Shown piece by piece: positions 1-9,163 of a stretch of 64,000 bases of DNA (position 1 is the first letter of the stretch; the number at the start of each line of letters is the position of its first letter). Both the position numbers and the translations under genes were made by a program. The notes below the pieces were generated by a model. The model had not been told where the DNA came from. It saw only the letters and a list, made by a program, of their open reading frames with translations, and made no database searches. Location of the stretch: contig JABABA010000020.1 of the NCBI GenBank assembly GCA_014238415.1, forward strand, positions 1-64,000, read 5' to 3'. Origin of the DNA: Planctomycetota bacterium. Its GTDB lineage: Bacteria > Planctomycetota > UBA1135 > GCA-002686595.

Positions 1-644
1 TACGTACCCACCCGTCGATGGGCCGTGGCTCCGACGTACTCCTGATCCCATTGCGTGACGACCCCATTGTGGATGACGGTGACGCGAGCTGGCTGGAGCA
101 GGTCCTTGCCCTCGAAGCGGGGCGCCCGGAACAGGATGTCGTAAGTCTGCCACTCCCCCGGGGCGCGGCAGGCATTGACGAGAGGCGGTGTCTGACCATA
201 GAGAGCCGAGCATTGGCCGTCTGGGTAGCTGGGATTCTCAAAGGAGTCGAGGATCTGAACCTCGTAGCGCGCTTGCAGGTAGACACCACTATTGCCGCGA
301 CCCTGACCTGAACCCTGGGGGGTCGAAGGGGTGGCGAATTCCAGATGGAGTTGAATGTCTCCGAATTCTTGCTTGCTGATTACAGGGCCTTGGCCACGCA
401 CTGCGAGCATCACTCCTTCCTGCACTTTCCAACCTGCGGCATCCCCTCCGGGCTTGGACCAGTTGCTCAAGTCGATTCCATCGAAGAGAACCGTAGCGTC
501 CGATGGGGGAGCGGTTCCCAACCCGGGCGTGATGACGGTCGGTTGTTGAGCGTCCTGTAGATAGGGTTGCCCACACAGGGCCGCGACGGTGGCGGCGGCA
601 AGCAAGGGAATCAATGCTGTTGTGAACCAGTATCTCTTGATCAT
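1..644 (-). CDS. DUF1080 (3-keto-disaccharide hydrolase-like) secreted protein, 3' part cut by window edge
   Basis: This gene reads into the window edge, so only the first 214 codons are present. It starts at ATG 642-644, with GGAG about 8 bases upstream. The N-terminus MIKRYWFTTALIPLLAAATV is a typical Sec signal peptide or membrane anchor. Downstream, the stretch ATVLFDGIDLSNW followed by W-K-V, then NSGVYLQARYEVQILDS and EWQTYDI, is the hallmark of the DUF1080 family. This is a LamG-like jelly-roll fold, abundant in Planctomycetota and Bacteroidota. Some members hydrolyse 3-keto-glycosides; others have no known activity. It is transcribed divergently from the sulfatase gene that follows, which supports a role in exported carbohydrate breakdown. 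The family call is firm; the substrate is unknown. Confidence 0.85.
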   Translation of the reverse strand, partial: MIKRYWFTTALIPLLAAATVAALCGQPYLQDAQQPTVITPGLGTAPPSDATVLFDGIDLSNWSKPGGDAAGWKVQEGVMLAVRGQGPVISKQEFGDIQLHLEFATPSTPQGSGQGRGNSGVYLQARYEVQILDSFENPSYPDGQCSALYGQTPPLVNACRAPGEWQTYDILFRAPRFEGKDLLQPARVTVIHNGVVTQWDQEYVGATAHRRVGT

Positions 645-767
645 GTTCGGGCTCCGTAGTGGTAGATGATTTCCTACCTTAGCGTGGAATTACCACTCGC
701 ACGAAAGCTGCCTGGCGATTCCATCTCCTCCCGATGCCGAAGTCGGCTAGGCGAACCGATCTTGTGC

Positions 768-773
768 TACCAT
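768..773 (+). promoter_or_regulatory. -10-like box TACCAT in the divergent promoter region
   Basis: The 645-843 interval between two divergently read genes contains TACCAT followed 10 bases later by an ATG at 784. No good -35 is visible at 17 bp spacing. The box could serve either the 784 or the 844 start of the sulfatase. Confidence 0.3.
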
Positions 774-843
774 TTCGGCCAAGATGAGCAGAACCGCACT
801 TACCCGGTGCATGTCTAGAGAGGCAGATCGAGGATCGTTACCT

Positions 844-2262
844 ATGATCAGAACAATGAAAGTCTCTTTGGCGTTGGTTTTCTTGTCGGTCAACCTGGCA
901 TTCGGTTCTCCCGCCGTCCATGAGCGTCGCACCGTGACCCCGGAGAAACGCCCGAACCTGATCCTGCTCGTTACGGACGATCATCCGTTCGATGCCATGG
1001 GGTGCGCAGGCCACGCCATCCTGAGTACTCCGAACATGGATGCCTTGGCAGAACGAGGTTCTCGATTCACTCACGCTTTTGTCACCACTCCGATCTGTGC
1101 AGCGAGCAGGGCCAGCCTGTTCAGCGGCAGATACGAGCGCTCTCATGGCTACACCTTCGGTCAGCCTGCCTTGGACGACGGCATCGTGCACCAGAGCTAT
1201 CCGAGCCTCCTGCGCCAGGCCGGGTATCGAGTGGGATTCGTGGGCAAGTTTGGGGTAAAGGTCAGTAGCAAGGGCCGCAAGGAGATGTTTGATGAGTATG
1301 TCCCTGGAACCTATCCCTATTTCAGGAGTCGTCCTAAACGTTTGCAGGAAGGTGTTGCCGCAGTACCTCCGCGGCACCTGACCGAGATCAATGCGGATCA
1401 GGCGATTGAGTTTCTGCATTCAAGGGACGAGCGGCCGTTCTGCTTGTCCCTTTCGTTTCAAGCTCCTCATGCTGAAGACAACAACCCCGATCAGTTTGTC
1501 TGGCCCTCTAGCTGCGATGAGCTCTATCGCGAGGATGTGATTCCTGCTCCGGCCACAGCTGACCCAGCGTTTTTCCAGGCGCTGCCCGAGTTTCTCCGCA
1601 GTGGCCTCAATCGTGAACGCTGGAAATGGCGCTTTGATACCCCCGAGAAGCATGCGCGCATGGTCAAGGGCTATTACCGCATGTTGAGCGGCGTGGATCA
1701 GGCCATCGGACGGTTGATGAAGACGCTGGACGAACTCGGCCTGGGCGAAGAAACCGTGATCATGCTGATCGGAGACAATGGCTATTTTCTTGGTGAGCGC
1801 GGGTACGCAGGCAAGTGGACCATGCACGATCGTTCGATTCGTGTGCCGCTGATCATCAGTGATCCCAGGCGCAAGGCAGAGAAGCGGGGGGAGTTGATTG
1901 ACGCTTTCGCCCTGAACGTGGACATCGCGCCGACGCTGCTTGAGTTGGCCGGGGTCAAGGTGCCGGCTGCAATGCAGGGTCAGTCCCTTTGCGCGCTTTT
2001 GGATGATGCGAGCACGACTTGGCGTGAAGAAGTCTTCAGCGAGCACCTCTGGGAATTCAAGCGCATTCCCCGTACGGAGGGCCTGCGCACACGGGATTGG
2101 AAGTACATCCGTTACCCTGACCATCCAGAGTACGAGGAGTTGTACGACATTCAAACTGATCCCCGCGAGGAGCACAATCTGGCGGGCGAGGAGCAATACT
2201 CTCGGCGCTTGATGAAACTGAGAGAACGCTGCTCGCTTGCAGCAGGTCGTGCAGCGGGCTGA
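844..2262 (+). CDS. Secreted type I sulfatase
   Basis: A formylglycine-dependent sulfatase of the alkaline phosphatase superfamily, 472 residues. It would cleave sulfate esters, probably from sulfated polysaccharide, in the periplasm or outside the cell. The start is placed at ATG 844 because it gives a clean signal peptide (MIRTMKVSLALVFLSVNLAFG) and GAGG lies about 10 bases upstream; an in-frame ATG at 784 would add 20 residues. The metal-site opening RPNLILLVTDDHP is followed by the modification motif CAASRAS, with Cys85 as the residue converted to formylglycine, and then SGRYERSHG. GDNGYFLGERG and GKWTMHD near residues 310-335 supply further metal and substrate ligands. It needs a formylglycine-generating or anSME-type enzyme, which is not in this window. 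The specific substrate cannot be read from sequence. Confidence 0.92.
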   Translation: MIRTMKVSLALVFLSVNLAFGSPAVHERRTVTPEKRPNLILLVTDDHPFDAMGCAGHAILSTPNMDALAERGSRFTHAFVTTPICAASRASLFSGRYERSHGYTFGQPALDDGIVHQSYPSLLRQAGYRVGFVGKFGVKVSSKGRKEMFDEYVPGTYPYFRSRPKRLQEGVAAVPPRHLTEINADQAIEFLHSRDERPFCLSLSFQAPHAEDNNPDQFVWPSSCDELYREDVIPAPATADPAFFQALPEFLRSGLNRERWKWRFDTPEKHARMVKGYYRMLSGVDQAIGRLMKTLDELGLGEETVIMLIGDNGYFLGERGYAGKWTMHDRSIRVPLIISDPRRKAEKRGELIDAFALNVDIAPTLLELAGVKVPAAMQGQSLCALLDDASTTWREEVFSEHLWEFKRIPRTEGLRTRDWKYIRYPDHPEYEELYDIQTDPREEHNLAGEEQYSRRLMKLRERCSLAAGRAAG

Positions 2263-2391
2263 GTCCGCTCGATGCAGAATCGGCACCCGGCCAAGGGTGA
2301 TCGCGAGCATATATAACCAAGTATTCTTCCCTTACCTTGTGCCCGGTCTTTTCGGAAGGGTCGGACGTGTGTCTGCGATGAGGAAGTCCCG

Positions 2392-3270
2392 GTGAAGACA
2401 CTTGAGTTTCGGGGGCATCACTCAGGTACCCTCGTTTTCATGCCAAACGACCGCCACACCGCGCCCTTCTCTGCCGGACAAGTCGCGGACTTCCAGCGGG
2501 ATGGATTTTTGGGGCCCGTGCCGGTTCTGGAAATGGAAGAGGTCCTGGATTTGCGCGAGCGGGTGGATTACTTGTTCCAGAATCTCGACTCCATTGAGCC
2601 CGAGCTGTATGAGGTGGAGGCTGCTCACACAGAGCGTCCCGAAGACGTGGTCTGTCACTTCCTGGGAGGCTGGCGGGTTGATGAGAGACTGCGGGAGCTT
2701 GTCTTTGATCCGCGCCTGACCGGGGCCGCCGCGCAACTGTTGGAGGTCGATTATTTGCGCTTTTGGCATGACCAGGTGTTCTACAAGCCGGCGGGACATC
2801 CGGGAGTCGTCCCCTGGCATCAAGACTATTCCTATTGGACGCGCACGGCACCGGCGCGACATGTGACCATCAACATCCTGCTCGATAATGCGGATGAAGA
2901 GTCTGGTTGCCTGCAGTTTGTACCGGGCAGTCAGGAGTGGGGGCTGTTGCCATCGGTGGGGTTTGATCAGCCCCTGGAGAAGATCCGGGAGAGTCTTCTT
3001 CCGGGCCAGGAGTTTGTGCCCCGCGCGGTGCCGGTGGCAGCGGGTTCAGCAACGATTCATCACAGTCACACTCTGCACGGCTCTGGTCCCAATCGCTCTA
3101 GCCGGCCACGGCGGGCTCTGGCCTTCAATTACATGTGCGCACAGACGCGGGTGGCGGATGATTCTGCGCCACTCCTGCGTGGGGCGCCCCACCTTTCCAA
3201 GGGGGAATTGGTGGCGGGGGAGCTGTTTCCTGTGGTTTGGAAGGCCGCCATCAGCCGCCACGGCAGCTAA
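2392..3270 (+). CDS. Phytanoyl-CoA dioxygenase (PhyH) family oxygenase
   Basis: A non-heme Fe(II)/2-oxoglutarate-dependent dioxygenase of the PhyH family. The opening FQRDGFLGPVPVLEMEEV is the usual PhyH N-terminus. The iron-binding facial triad is visible as WHQD (HxD) and the distal histidine in TIHHSHTLHGSGPNRS, where the following Arg would bind 2-oxoglutarate. GCLQFVPGSQEWG is the conserved beta-strand and turn between them. The start is GTG 2392, preceded by AGGAAG at a 5-base spacing; ATG 2440 is an alternative that removes 16 residues. Members act on fatty acyl-CoAs, ectoine, halogenated or phosphonate substrates and others, so the substrate is open. No operon partner is evident. Confidence 0.88.
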   Translation: MKTLEFRGHHSGTLVFMPNDRHTAPFSAGQVADFQRDGFLGPVPVLEMEEVLDLRERVDYLFQNLDSIEPELYEVEAAHTERPEDVVCHFLGGWRVDERLRELVFDPRLTGAAAQLLEVDYLRFWHDQVFYKPAGHPGVVPWHQDYSYWTRTAPARHVTINILLDNADEESGCLQFVPGSQEWGLLPSVGFDQPLEKIRESLLPGQEFVPRAVPVAAGSATIHHSHTLHGSGPNRSSRPRRALAFNYMCAQTRVADDSAPLLRGAPHLSKGELVAGELFPVVWKAAISRHGS

Positions 3271-3421
3271 GCACTCAGCCTTGTCTGGACCAACCGGCGG
3301 GATCCGCGGACTGCTTTGGGGGTGCTGAGGACCGTGGATGGCGGCAATCTCGTGAGGCCTGCCGTTGTTCTTGTGAACCAAGCGTTCCTCATGGTTGCCC
3401 CTGCTGGCGTCCTGGGTGTTC

Positions 3422-5035
3422 TTACTTTTCGTCTTCTGGGGGAGGCACGTACTGGTTGGTGGGAGGGCCTGTACCCGGGTCGTCGGGTATCGCAACGCCC
3501 TCATTGCGCAGGGCCACGATGCCTGGGTGGTCTGGTCCGTAACGGAGGGCTCGGAACATAGCCGTTGGCCAATCCTCAAGATCCTTGTCCGCCCCCTCTT
3601 CAGCGGTGAAGGGACTCCTCCAATCCCAGACCAGCTCGCCGGTGGGTGAGACTTCGAAGACACGCCCTGGGGCGCCGCTGCAGACCAGGGTGTTGCCGTT
3701 GGGGAGCCGTTGCATGCCGGAGATGAAGGGCGAATAGAAGGATTCCGGCTCGGTTGCCTCGTAGACCCACTGTGGCTCTTCGGGACCGAACGGCCAGCCT
3801 TCCTTGAGCGGGTAGCGCCCATCCACGTCCCGCGGGGCCCACCATTCGACGATCGTGGACCACTCGCGCTCGCTGTTGCCGTTGTTGAAGACGATCAGGT
3901 TTCCCGCGCCGAGGTAACCCTCGGGGATCCACTGGACGTTGTGCTGTCCAAGGAGAGGGCGGTCCGCATGCTCACCCATCCCGTAGGCAAAGGGATTGCC
4001 CCATCGATAGATCAGGTCTCCCTTGGGTCCGCGTGCCTCCTCCCTAGAGATGGAGTGGTCGATGACCCAGATCTCGTCGAAGCGGCGGACGCTGATGGCG
4101 ATCTGGTCGAGGTCGGCGTTGTATGCCACGGCATTCGTGTGCATCCAGTCGGCGTTCTTGACGCGCTTCTTGCGGGCTTTGTCGGCCGGATCTTCCTCCT
4201 TGTCTTCTTCATCCGGCTGCTGTGCGTCCGCTTTGTCCTCGTCGGCCTTCTCGGGCTCATCCTCGTGGTCGTCGTCCCCCCCGGCATAGCCCATGGCAGC
4301 CATCTGCTGGTCGATCTTGTCCTGTTCCTCCTCGCTGGGTGGATCAGGGTCGCGGTCTCCGTTGATGTCGATTTTCTCCGGGTGCGCAGCGGGGTCCTCA
4401 ACGAAGCCCTTCAGGTCGGGATTGTGATTCTGGATCACGTGGTCCATAGCGTGCCATGACCACACGATCTCGCCGCCCTCCGGTGGCGTAGGGCGCACCT
4501 CGTAGACCGCGCCTCCCCACCACTCTTCACCTTCAAGCAGCTCGGCGTCGCGGCCCGCGGCGATGGCGTCGTCCCGGGTCATACGGTCCCAGGCCACGAA
4601 GAGCAGATTCCCGTTAGGCAACTGCTCGATGTCGTGGTGTTGGGTCCCCGACTCTCCGTTCCAGTCGAACTGCCAAAGGATTTCACCGTCATGAGCGAGT
4701 TCGAGAATCTGTCCGCCGTGGCCGCCCGCATCTTGGAAATAGGGGTCGTCGCCGTAGCGCTGACAGGCCAGTACGGTCCCCTTCTTGGTCAGGTAGCAAG
4801 AGTCGCCGGGTTTGAGCGGGGTGTCCCAGTGGTGCACCTCCTCGCCCGCCATGTCCACGAGGTAGACGCGTTTTGAATCGAGCGGGGCAAACAGCGTGAA
4901 CCCGGGAAACGGCCCCGAAGGGTTGAATCCGGTGCGCTCGGGCATTGGGACCATGGCGCTCGAGGAGTCTTCGACTGAGCAGGATGTGATAAACACGAGT
5001 CCCATCGTGATCAGGAGAGGCAGGAGGATCTTCAT
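3422..5035 (-). CDS. Arylsulfotransferase (ASST)-like beta-propeller lipoprotein
   Basis: A 537-residue exported lipoprotein: MKILLPLLITMGLVFITSC ends in a lipobox (I-T-S-C). The body has propeller-like repeats such as VYLVDMAGEEVHHWDTPL, HDIEQLPNGNLLFVAWD and GMQRLPNGNTLVCSGAPGR, which match the arylsulfotransferase (PF05935) and PQQ-like propeller group. A histidine-rich QHHDIEQLPNG segment sits where ASST enzymes place active-site histidines. Residues about 235-290 form an unusual acidic, low-complexity insert rich in D, E, K and Q, absent from typical family members. It is convergent with the dioxygenase gene. Catalysis is not certain; many planctomycete relatives are annotated only by fold. 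Confidence 0.75.
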   Translation of the reverse strand: MKILLPLLITMGLVFITSCSVEDSSSAMVPMPERTGFNPSGPFPGFTLFAPLDSKRVYLVDMAGEEVHHWDTPLKPGDSCYLTKKGTVLACQRYGDDPYFQDAGGHGGQILELAHDGEILWQFDWNGESGTQHHDIEQLPNGNLLFVAWDRMTRDDAIAAGRDAELLEGEEWWGGAVYEVRPTPPEGGEIVWSWHAMDHVIQNHNPDLKGFVEDPAAHPEKIDINGDRDPDPPSEEEQDKIDQQMAAMGYAGGDDDHEDEPEKADEDKADAQQPDEEDKEEDPADKARKKRVKNADWMHTNAVAYNADLDQIAISVRRFDEIWVIDHSISREEARGPKGDLIYRWGNPFAYGMGEHADRPLLGQHNVQWIPEGYLGAGNLIVFNNGNSEREWSTIVEWWAPRDVDGRYPLKEGWPFGPEEPQWVYEATEPESFYSPFISGMQRLPNGNTLVCSGAPGRVFEVSPTGELVWDWRSPFTAEEGADKDLEDWPTAMFRALRYGPDHPGIVALRNEGVAIPDDPGTGPPTNQYVPPPEDEK

Positions 5036-5521
5036 GTCGCCAGCACGATAACCTAGAGCGCCGGCATGCGCGTGACCTTCACAGGATCGACGCCTGCCGC
5101 CGCAGCGATTTCCGGTCGAGGGCTTGGATGCGCACGGCTGGGTCTTGCTGTTTCCTGCCCGAGACGGCGGATCGGGTCGAGGGTTTCACCCGGTGTGGCG
5201 TCGCTCAGCCACGAAGGGCCGCATGTTGAACAGACGGTCGCGGGCCCCTTTGCCCAGGGGGTGCACGACGAATTGGGGCCCTCTGGGGGCCTTTCGACGT
5301 GATTTCGAGGCTCTTGGGAATTGGAGCCACCCTTGTTGAGCCCTTACTGCTAGACTTCGCGCCACCTCATGAGGCCGCACAACGAGTGGCGGCCGGGCGC
5401 ACAGCAGATTCCGGTGGGGGGGCTCTTCCTGAGAGTTGAGCCACGAAATGGAACGCGCCTTGAATTTGACCTTGACCCCTTGACTGCTGGATGGGTTGGG
5501 TGCGATGCCGCGGGCAGCGGG
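5036..5521. other. Unassigned intergenic region of about 490 bp
   Basis: The stretch between the divergent lipoprotein gene and rhlE holds no convincing gene: the short open frames have no recognisable motif and no start signal. It contains a TAGACT box near 5350 and a GC-rich segment at 5240-5290 with several short inverted GGGCCC/GGGGCC elements. An unannotated small RNA or long leader is possible but nothing proves it. Confidence 0.3.
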
Positions 5522-5550
5522 TTGCACCATTAAACCTACAATCCTTTAGT
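5522..5550 (+). promoter_or_regulatory. Sigma-70-type promoter of rhlE
   Basis: TTGCAC (5522-5527), a 17-base spacer, then TTTAGT (5545-5550). The GTG start codon follows 6 bases after the -10 box, so the transcript would be leaderless or nearly so. Confidence 0.55.
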
Positions 5551-5556
5551 ACTCAA

Positions 5557-7023
5557 GTGACTTCGTCTACCAAGACGCAAGCCAGGAACTCGTTTGCGAG
5601 TTTTGGCCTTGCTCAAAATCTAACCCGTGCGCTCTCCGACATGGGCTTCACCGAACCCCGGCCGATCCAGGCCAAGGGTATTCCAGCCGTCCTCAAGGGG
5701 CGTGATGTGCTCGGACTGGCAGCTACAGGAACCGGCAAGACCGCAGCCTTTGCGCTGCCTATGCTGGAACATCTCATTGCCCAGAAACCTCGCAGCAACA
5801 GTGGCCCACGGGCATTGGTTGTTGCACCTACGCGGGAGCTGGCTCTGCAGATCCACGCGGAGATCGAGTTGCTTGCCAAGTACACCAATGTGCGTGCAAT
5901 GACAGTCTTTGGTGGCGTGGGCGCCGGGCCGCAGATTCGCGTCCTGCGAAAGCATCCTGATATCGTCGTGGCTTGTCCCGGGCGCTTGCTTGACCTGGCC
6001 AATGGGCGCAATGTGCGCCTCGACAATGTGGAGATGCTGGTGTTGGACGAGGCCGACCACATGCTTGACATGGGTTTCTTGCCGGATGTGCGGCGGATCA
6101 TCAAGCTTCTGCCTCGCCGTCGGCAGAATCTCTTGTTCTCGGCCACCATGCCCCGAGAAATTCTCAAGCTGACCGATGGCTTGCTGCAAAATCCTCACAC
6201 TGTGGAGCTTGGCCACTCCAAGCCTGCGGAGACCATCGAGCACTCCCTCTATCCCGTGGACCAGACGCGCAAATTCACCCTTCTGAAGCACCTTCTGGCT
6301 GACGATGGTTTTCATTCGGCGATTATTTTTCTGCGTACCAAGCACCGAGCCAAGCGTTTGGCGCGGGACTTGGAGAAGGCCGGGCACCGCGCGATTGCCC
6401 TGCAGGGAAACATGAGTCAAGGCGCACGCCAGAAGGCCATGGAGGGCTTTCGGATGGGCAGGTACGATGTGCTTGTGGCCACCGATATCGCCGCCCGAGG
6501 CATCGATGTGGCCAATGTCAGTCACGTGATCAACTTTGACTTTCCGGGTACACCTGATGCCTATACCCATCGTATCGGTCGTACTGGTCGCTCGGAACAG
6601 AGTGGACAGGCTTGCACTTTTATGACCCGTGATGATATGGGTGCGGTCAAGGCCATTGAGCGAAAGCTCAAGATGACAATCCCTCGTATCAAGATCCGGG
6701 ACATGATGAGTGGCGGTCGCGAGACAGCTGCAAGAGGTCGAAGGCAGATTGCGCTCTCCCGCGGTCCGGCCCAAGAACTCTTCGAGCCAACCCCCAATGG
6801 ACGCCGCGGCAAGCCCGCTAGTGGGTATGCTGGCCGGGGAAGCTCTTCCTTTGGCAAGAAGCAGTCGGGCGTGCGCTTTGGTGGTTCTGGCTCTGGACAT
6901 TCCTCCGGGAGCCGTCCTTCAAGTGGGCGGAATGGTGACTCTTCCACTTCCTTTGGTGCGGGGTTGGACGGAGGTTCTTCACGCAGGCGGGGAGGCGGGG
7001 GGCGCCGGCGTAGATCGCGCTGA
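5557..7023 (+). CDS. rhlE: DEAD-box RNA helicase, RhlE type
   Basis: An ATP-dependent RNA helicase of 488 residues, expected in ribosome assembly and RNA turnover. All core motifs are present in order: Q motif GFTEPRPIQ, Walker A AATGTGKT, PTRELALQ, CPGR, DEAD in VLDEADHMLDMGF, SAT in LFSATMP, ATDIAARGIDV and HRIGRTGR. The last roughly 100 residues form a disordered basic tail rich in Gly, Ser and Arg (ending RRRGGGGRRRRSR), typical of RhlE-like proteins that bind RNA nonspecifically. The start is taken as GTG 5557, because a promoter with correct spacing ends 6 bases before it; an upstream ATG at 5491 would lie before that promoter. The assignment to RhlE rather than another DEAD-box subfamily rests on the architecture. 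Confidence 0.92.
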   Translation: MTSSTKTQARNSFASFGLAQNLTRALSDMGFTEPRPIQAKGIPAVLKGRDVLGLAATGTGKTAAFALPMLEHLIAQKPRSNSGPRALVVAPTRELALQIHAEIELLAKYTNVRAMTVFGGVGAGPQIRVLRKHPDIVVACPGRLLDLANGRNVRLDNVEMLVLDEADHMLDMGFLPDVRRIIKLLPRRRQNLLFSATMPREILKLTDGLLQNPHTVELGHSKPAETIEHSLYPVDQTRKFTLLKHLLADDGFHSAIIFLRTKHRAKRLARDLEKAGHRAIALQGNMSQGARQKAMEGFRMGRYDVLVATDIAARGIDVANVSHVINFDFPGTPDAYTHRIGRTGRSEQSGQACTFMTRDDMGAVKAIERKLKMTIPRIKIRDMMSGGRETAARGRRQIALSRGPAQELFEPTPNGRRGKPASGYAGRGSSSFGKKQSGVRFGGSGSGHSSGSRPSSGRNGDSSTSFGAGLDGGSSRRRGGGGRRRRSR

Positions 7024-7169
7024 TTCCCCACGCTGAGAGGGGCGCAGACAGCCTGCTGAGCTCCAGTTGGGCTAGAGGCTGCAATGCCATGAATTCTCTT
7101 GCAGCAGACCCGAGGCAGCCCGTGCAGATCGATTCGCGAGGAGGCTGCCGCGAACTCCATTCAGCATCG

Positions 7170-7175
7170 TATGGT
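7170..7175 (+). promoter_or_regulatory. -10-like box TATGGT before trmB
   Basis: TATGGT ends 8 bases before the GTG start of trmB and there is no Shine-Dalgarno sequence in between. The 7024-7169 interval holds no other gene. No clear -35 is visible. Confidence 0.35.
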
Positions 7176-7183
7176 GTGTTCAA

Positions 7184-7903
7184 GTGACACAGCTCGGTCG
7201 ACACTCACGCCCCTTCCGGGTGCGATGCACGCAGCCCGTGCAATTTCCTGAATTCAATCCGTACCTGCGGAAGTACGAGGAATTCGGGTCTCCGGTAGTG
7301 CGTTCAGAGGCAGCCGTCGGGGCACGTGGGGCATGGGCCCGGCAATTTGCCCAAGAGCAGCCGCTGCACCTGGAAATTGGTTCCGGAAATGGGTTCTTTC
7401 TGGCTGGTATCGCTCAGGTCCATCCCGAGTGGAATGTGCTCGGGGTCGAGATCCGTTTCAAGAGGATCGTGACTGCGGCCAAGAAAATCCGCGCCTTTGG
7501 TGTCGAGAGGAATGCACGAATTGTCCGTTATGACGCCTGGTGGCTGGACGAGATTCTAGCCCCTGGGGAATTGTCCGGGCTGTACCTCAATCATCCTGAC
7601 CCCTGGCCCAAGGACAAGCACGCACGTAACCGACTGCTGTGTCCTTTCTTTGCGCAGTGGGCGGCTATTGCCCTGCGGCCTGGCTCGGAGCTGCGGCTCA
7701 AGACCGACTCGCTCCTGAATTTCCGCCAGATGGAATTGGCCATTGTGGATCAGCCTTTCGAGATCCTTGCTCAGGTAGAAGACCTGGGGCGCAACGGGGT
7801 CCCCTGGCCCGAGCGGGAAGAAATCGTCACGAATTTTCAACGCAAGTTCGAGCGGAAGGGGCTGCCTGTGCATGGCATGGTGTTGCGCCGCTGCGGGGAC
7901 TGA
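7184..7903 (+). CDS. trmB: tRNA (guanine-N7-)-methyltransferase
   Basis: SAM-dependent enzyme that forms m7G46 in the tRNA variable loop, 239 residues. The SAM-binding motif I is LEIGSGNGFFL, followed by NVLGVEIRFKR. The family signature YLNHPDPWPKDKHARNRLL (a PDPWPKxxHxxRR variant) is clear, and LRLKTD near residue 170 is the conserved KTD element. The N-terminal block NPYLRKYEE is also typical. The start codon is GTG 7184, with a -10-like TATGGT just upstream and no ribosome binding site. It precedes asd by about 70 bases on the same strand. Confidence 0.95.
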   Translation: MTQLGRHSRPFRVRCTQPVQFPEFNPYLRKYEEFGSPVVRSEAAVGARGAWARQFAQEQPLHLEIGSGNGFFLAGIAQVHPEWNVLGVEIRFKRIVTAAKKIRAFGVERNARIVRYDAWWLDEILAPGELSGLYLNHPDPWPKDKHARNRLLCPFFAQWAAIALRPGSELRLKTDSLLNFRQMELAIVDQPFEILAQVEDLGRNGVPWPEREEIVTNFQRKFERKGLPVHGMVLRRCGD

Positions 7904-7974
7904 ACAGCAGCATCCACCTCCCTCGAAACAGAGCAGTCCTTCCTCCTGATGCCCCTTTCGGCGATACTGCAGCC

Positions 7975-8988
7975 ATGAATCCTGCGACCCCAGCACGGCC
8001 CCTCAAGCTCGGCATCCTTGGCGCTACGGGTCTGGTCGGGCGTGAGATGTTGCGACTGGTGGGGCAGCGGAGTTGGTGCTTGGGGGAGTTGCGTTTGTTT
8101 GCTTCTGAAGAGCATGCGGGTCAGGGCTGGGAAGAAGGTTCCCTGCGGGGGGATTACCTCGAAGCCAGTGCGGGGTCCTTCGCTGGACTCGACTTGTTGC
8201 TCTCCACTGCCAGCGGCGATCTAAGCCGCAGGTGGTTGCCGGAAGCAGTGGCCGCTGGGGTTGTGTGCATTGACAATACCAGTGCCTATCGTCTCGATCC
8301 CGGTGTTCCCCTGGTGGTGCCCGAAGTCAACGGTGCGGAACTTGAGGACATGCAACTCGGGCAGGGCGCCATCATCGCCAATCCGAATTGTTCGACTATT
8401 CAGTTGGTCGTGGTTCTCGCCCCCTTGTTGCGAGGCCCTGGGTTGCGGCAGGTGGTGGTCTCCACCTATCAGAGTATTTCTGGCGCTGGGGCCAAGGCGT
8501 TGGAGGACTTTGAGGCGGGAACCCGGCGGGCTCTGATGGGGGAAGCGGTAGACCTGCCGGAAACCGTGCTGAATGTCGTACCCCAGATCGGTGAGCTTGA
8601 TGGGCAGGGCCATACCGAAGAGGAGCGCAAGATGATGAACGAAAGTGCGCGCATCCTGGGGACAGAGTTTCCCCTGGACGTGACTTCGGTGCGCGTGCCG
8701 GTGCTGCGCGGACACGGGGAAAGCGTTTGGCTTGAGACTGAGCAGGCAGTAAGCCTGGAGCAGATTGAGGACCTCTTGGAGGCTGCGCCCGGTGTGGTTC
8801 TGCACCGTGGGGATCAGCACCCGACTCCTTGTGGAATCAGCGGAGACCTTGGGGTGCATGTGGGCCGTGTGCGCGCCGTGGCGGGTTCCGATCGGCGCTT
8901 CCAGCTTTGGATCGTGGGGGACAACCTGCTCAAGGGGGCAGCCTGGAACGCCCTTCAGATCGCGGAGGCCCGGTCTTGGGGCACTTGA
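7975..8988 (+). CDS. asd: Aspartate-semialdehyde dehydrogenase
   Basis: NADP-dependent reduction of aspartyl-4-phosphate to aspartate semialdehyde, the branch-point step for lysine, diaminopimelate, threonine and methionine. The 337 residues match the usual family length. The Rossmann motif GATGLVGREML is at the N-terminus, the catalytic cysteine is Cys139 in NPNCSTIQL, QSISGAGAKAL is the substrate loop, and SVRVPVLRGHGESV carries the conserved Arg and His. The start is ATG 7975, with GATACT ending 6 bases upstream and no Shine-Dalgarno; the open frame extends further upstream into trmB, but that part is only a shadow. Confidence 0.95.
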   Translation: MNPATPARPLKLGILGATGLVGREMLRLVGQRSWCLGELRLFASEEHAGQGWEEGSLRGDYLEASAGSFAGLDLLLSTASGDLSRRWLPEAVAAGVVCIDNTSAYRLDPGVPLVVPEVNGAELEDMQLGQGAIIANPNCSTIQLVVVLAPLLRGPGLRQVVVSTYQSISGAGAKALEDFEAGTRRALMGEAVDLPETVLNVVPQIGELDGQGHTEEERKMMNESARILGTEFPLDVTSVRVPVLRGHGESVWLETEQAVSLEQIEDLLEAAPGVVLHRGDQHPTPCGISGDLGVHVGRVRAVAGSDRRFQLWIVGDNLLKGAAWNALQIAEARSWGT

Positions 8989-9163
8989 GCAGGCATTTCA
9001 GGGGTACAGCAGGGTGCGGGGTCCCCCTTTTCTGAGACCATCTGGTGTCCTGCGCCCAGTTTCTCATTCCCCGCTAGACAGGTATTTCCCCCTTGATCTA
9101 CGCTGGGCCCCGACTCTGGCCCCCAAGGCCACGCCCCTCAACCAACGAACCACCAATCCCATC

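Noticed and set aside
838-2310. Minus-strand ORFs opposite the sulfatase gene
   Set aside because: They mirror the sulfatase coding sequence, which has all catalytic motifs.
5620-6900. 426-codon minus-strand ORF inside rhlE
   Set aside because: Antisense shadow of a strongly conserved helicase; no domain and no start signals.
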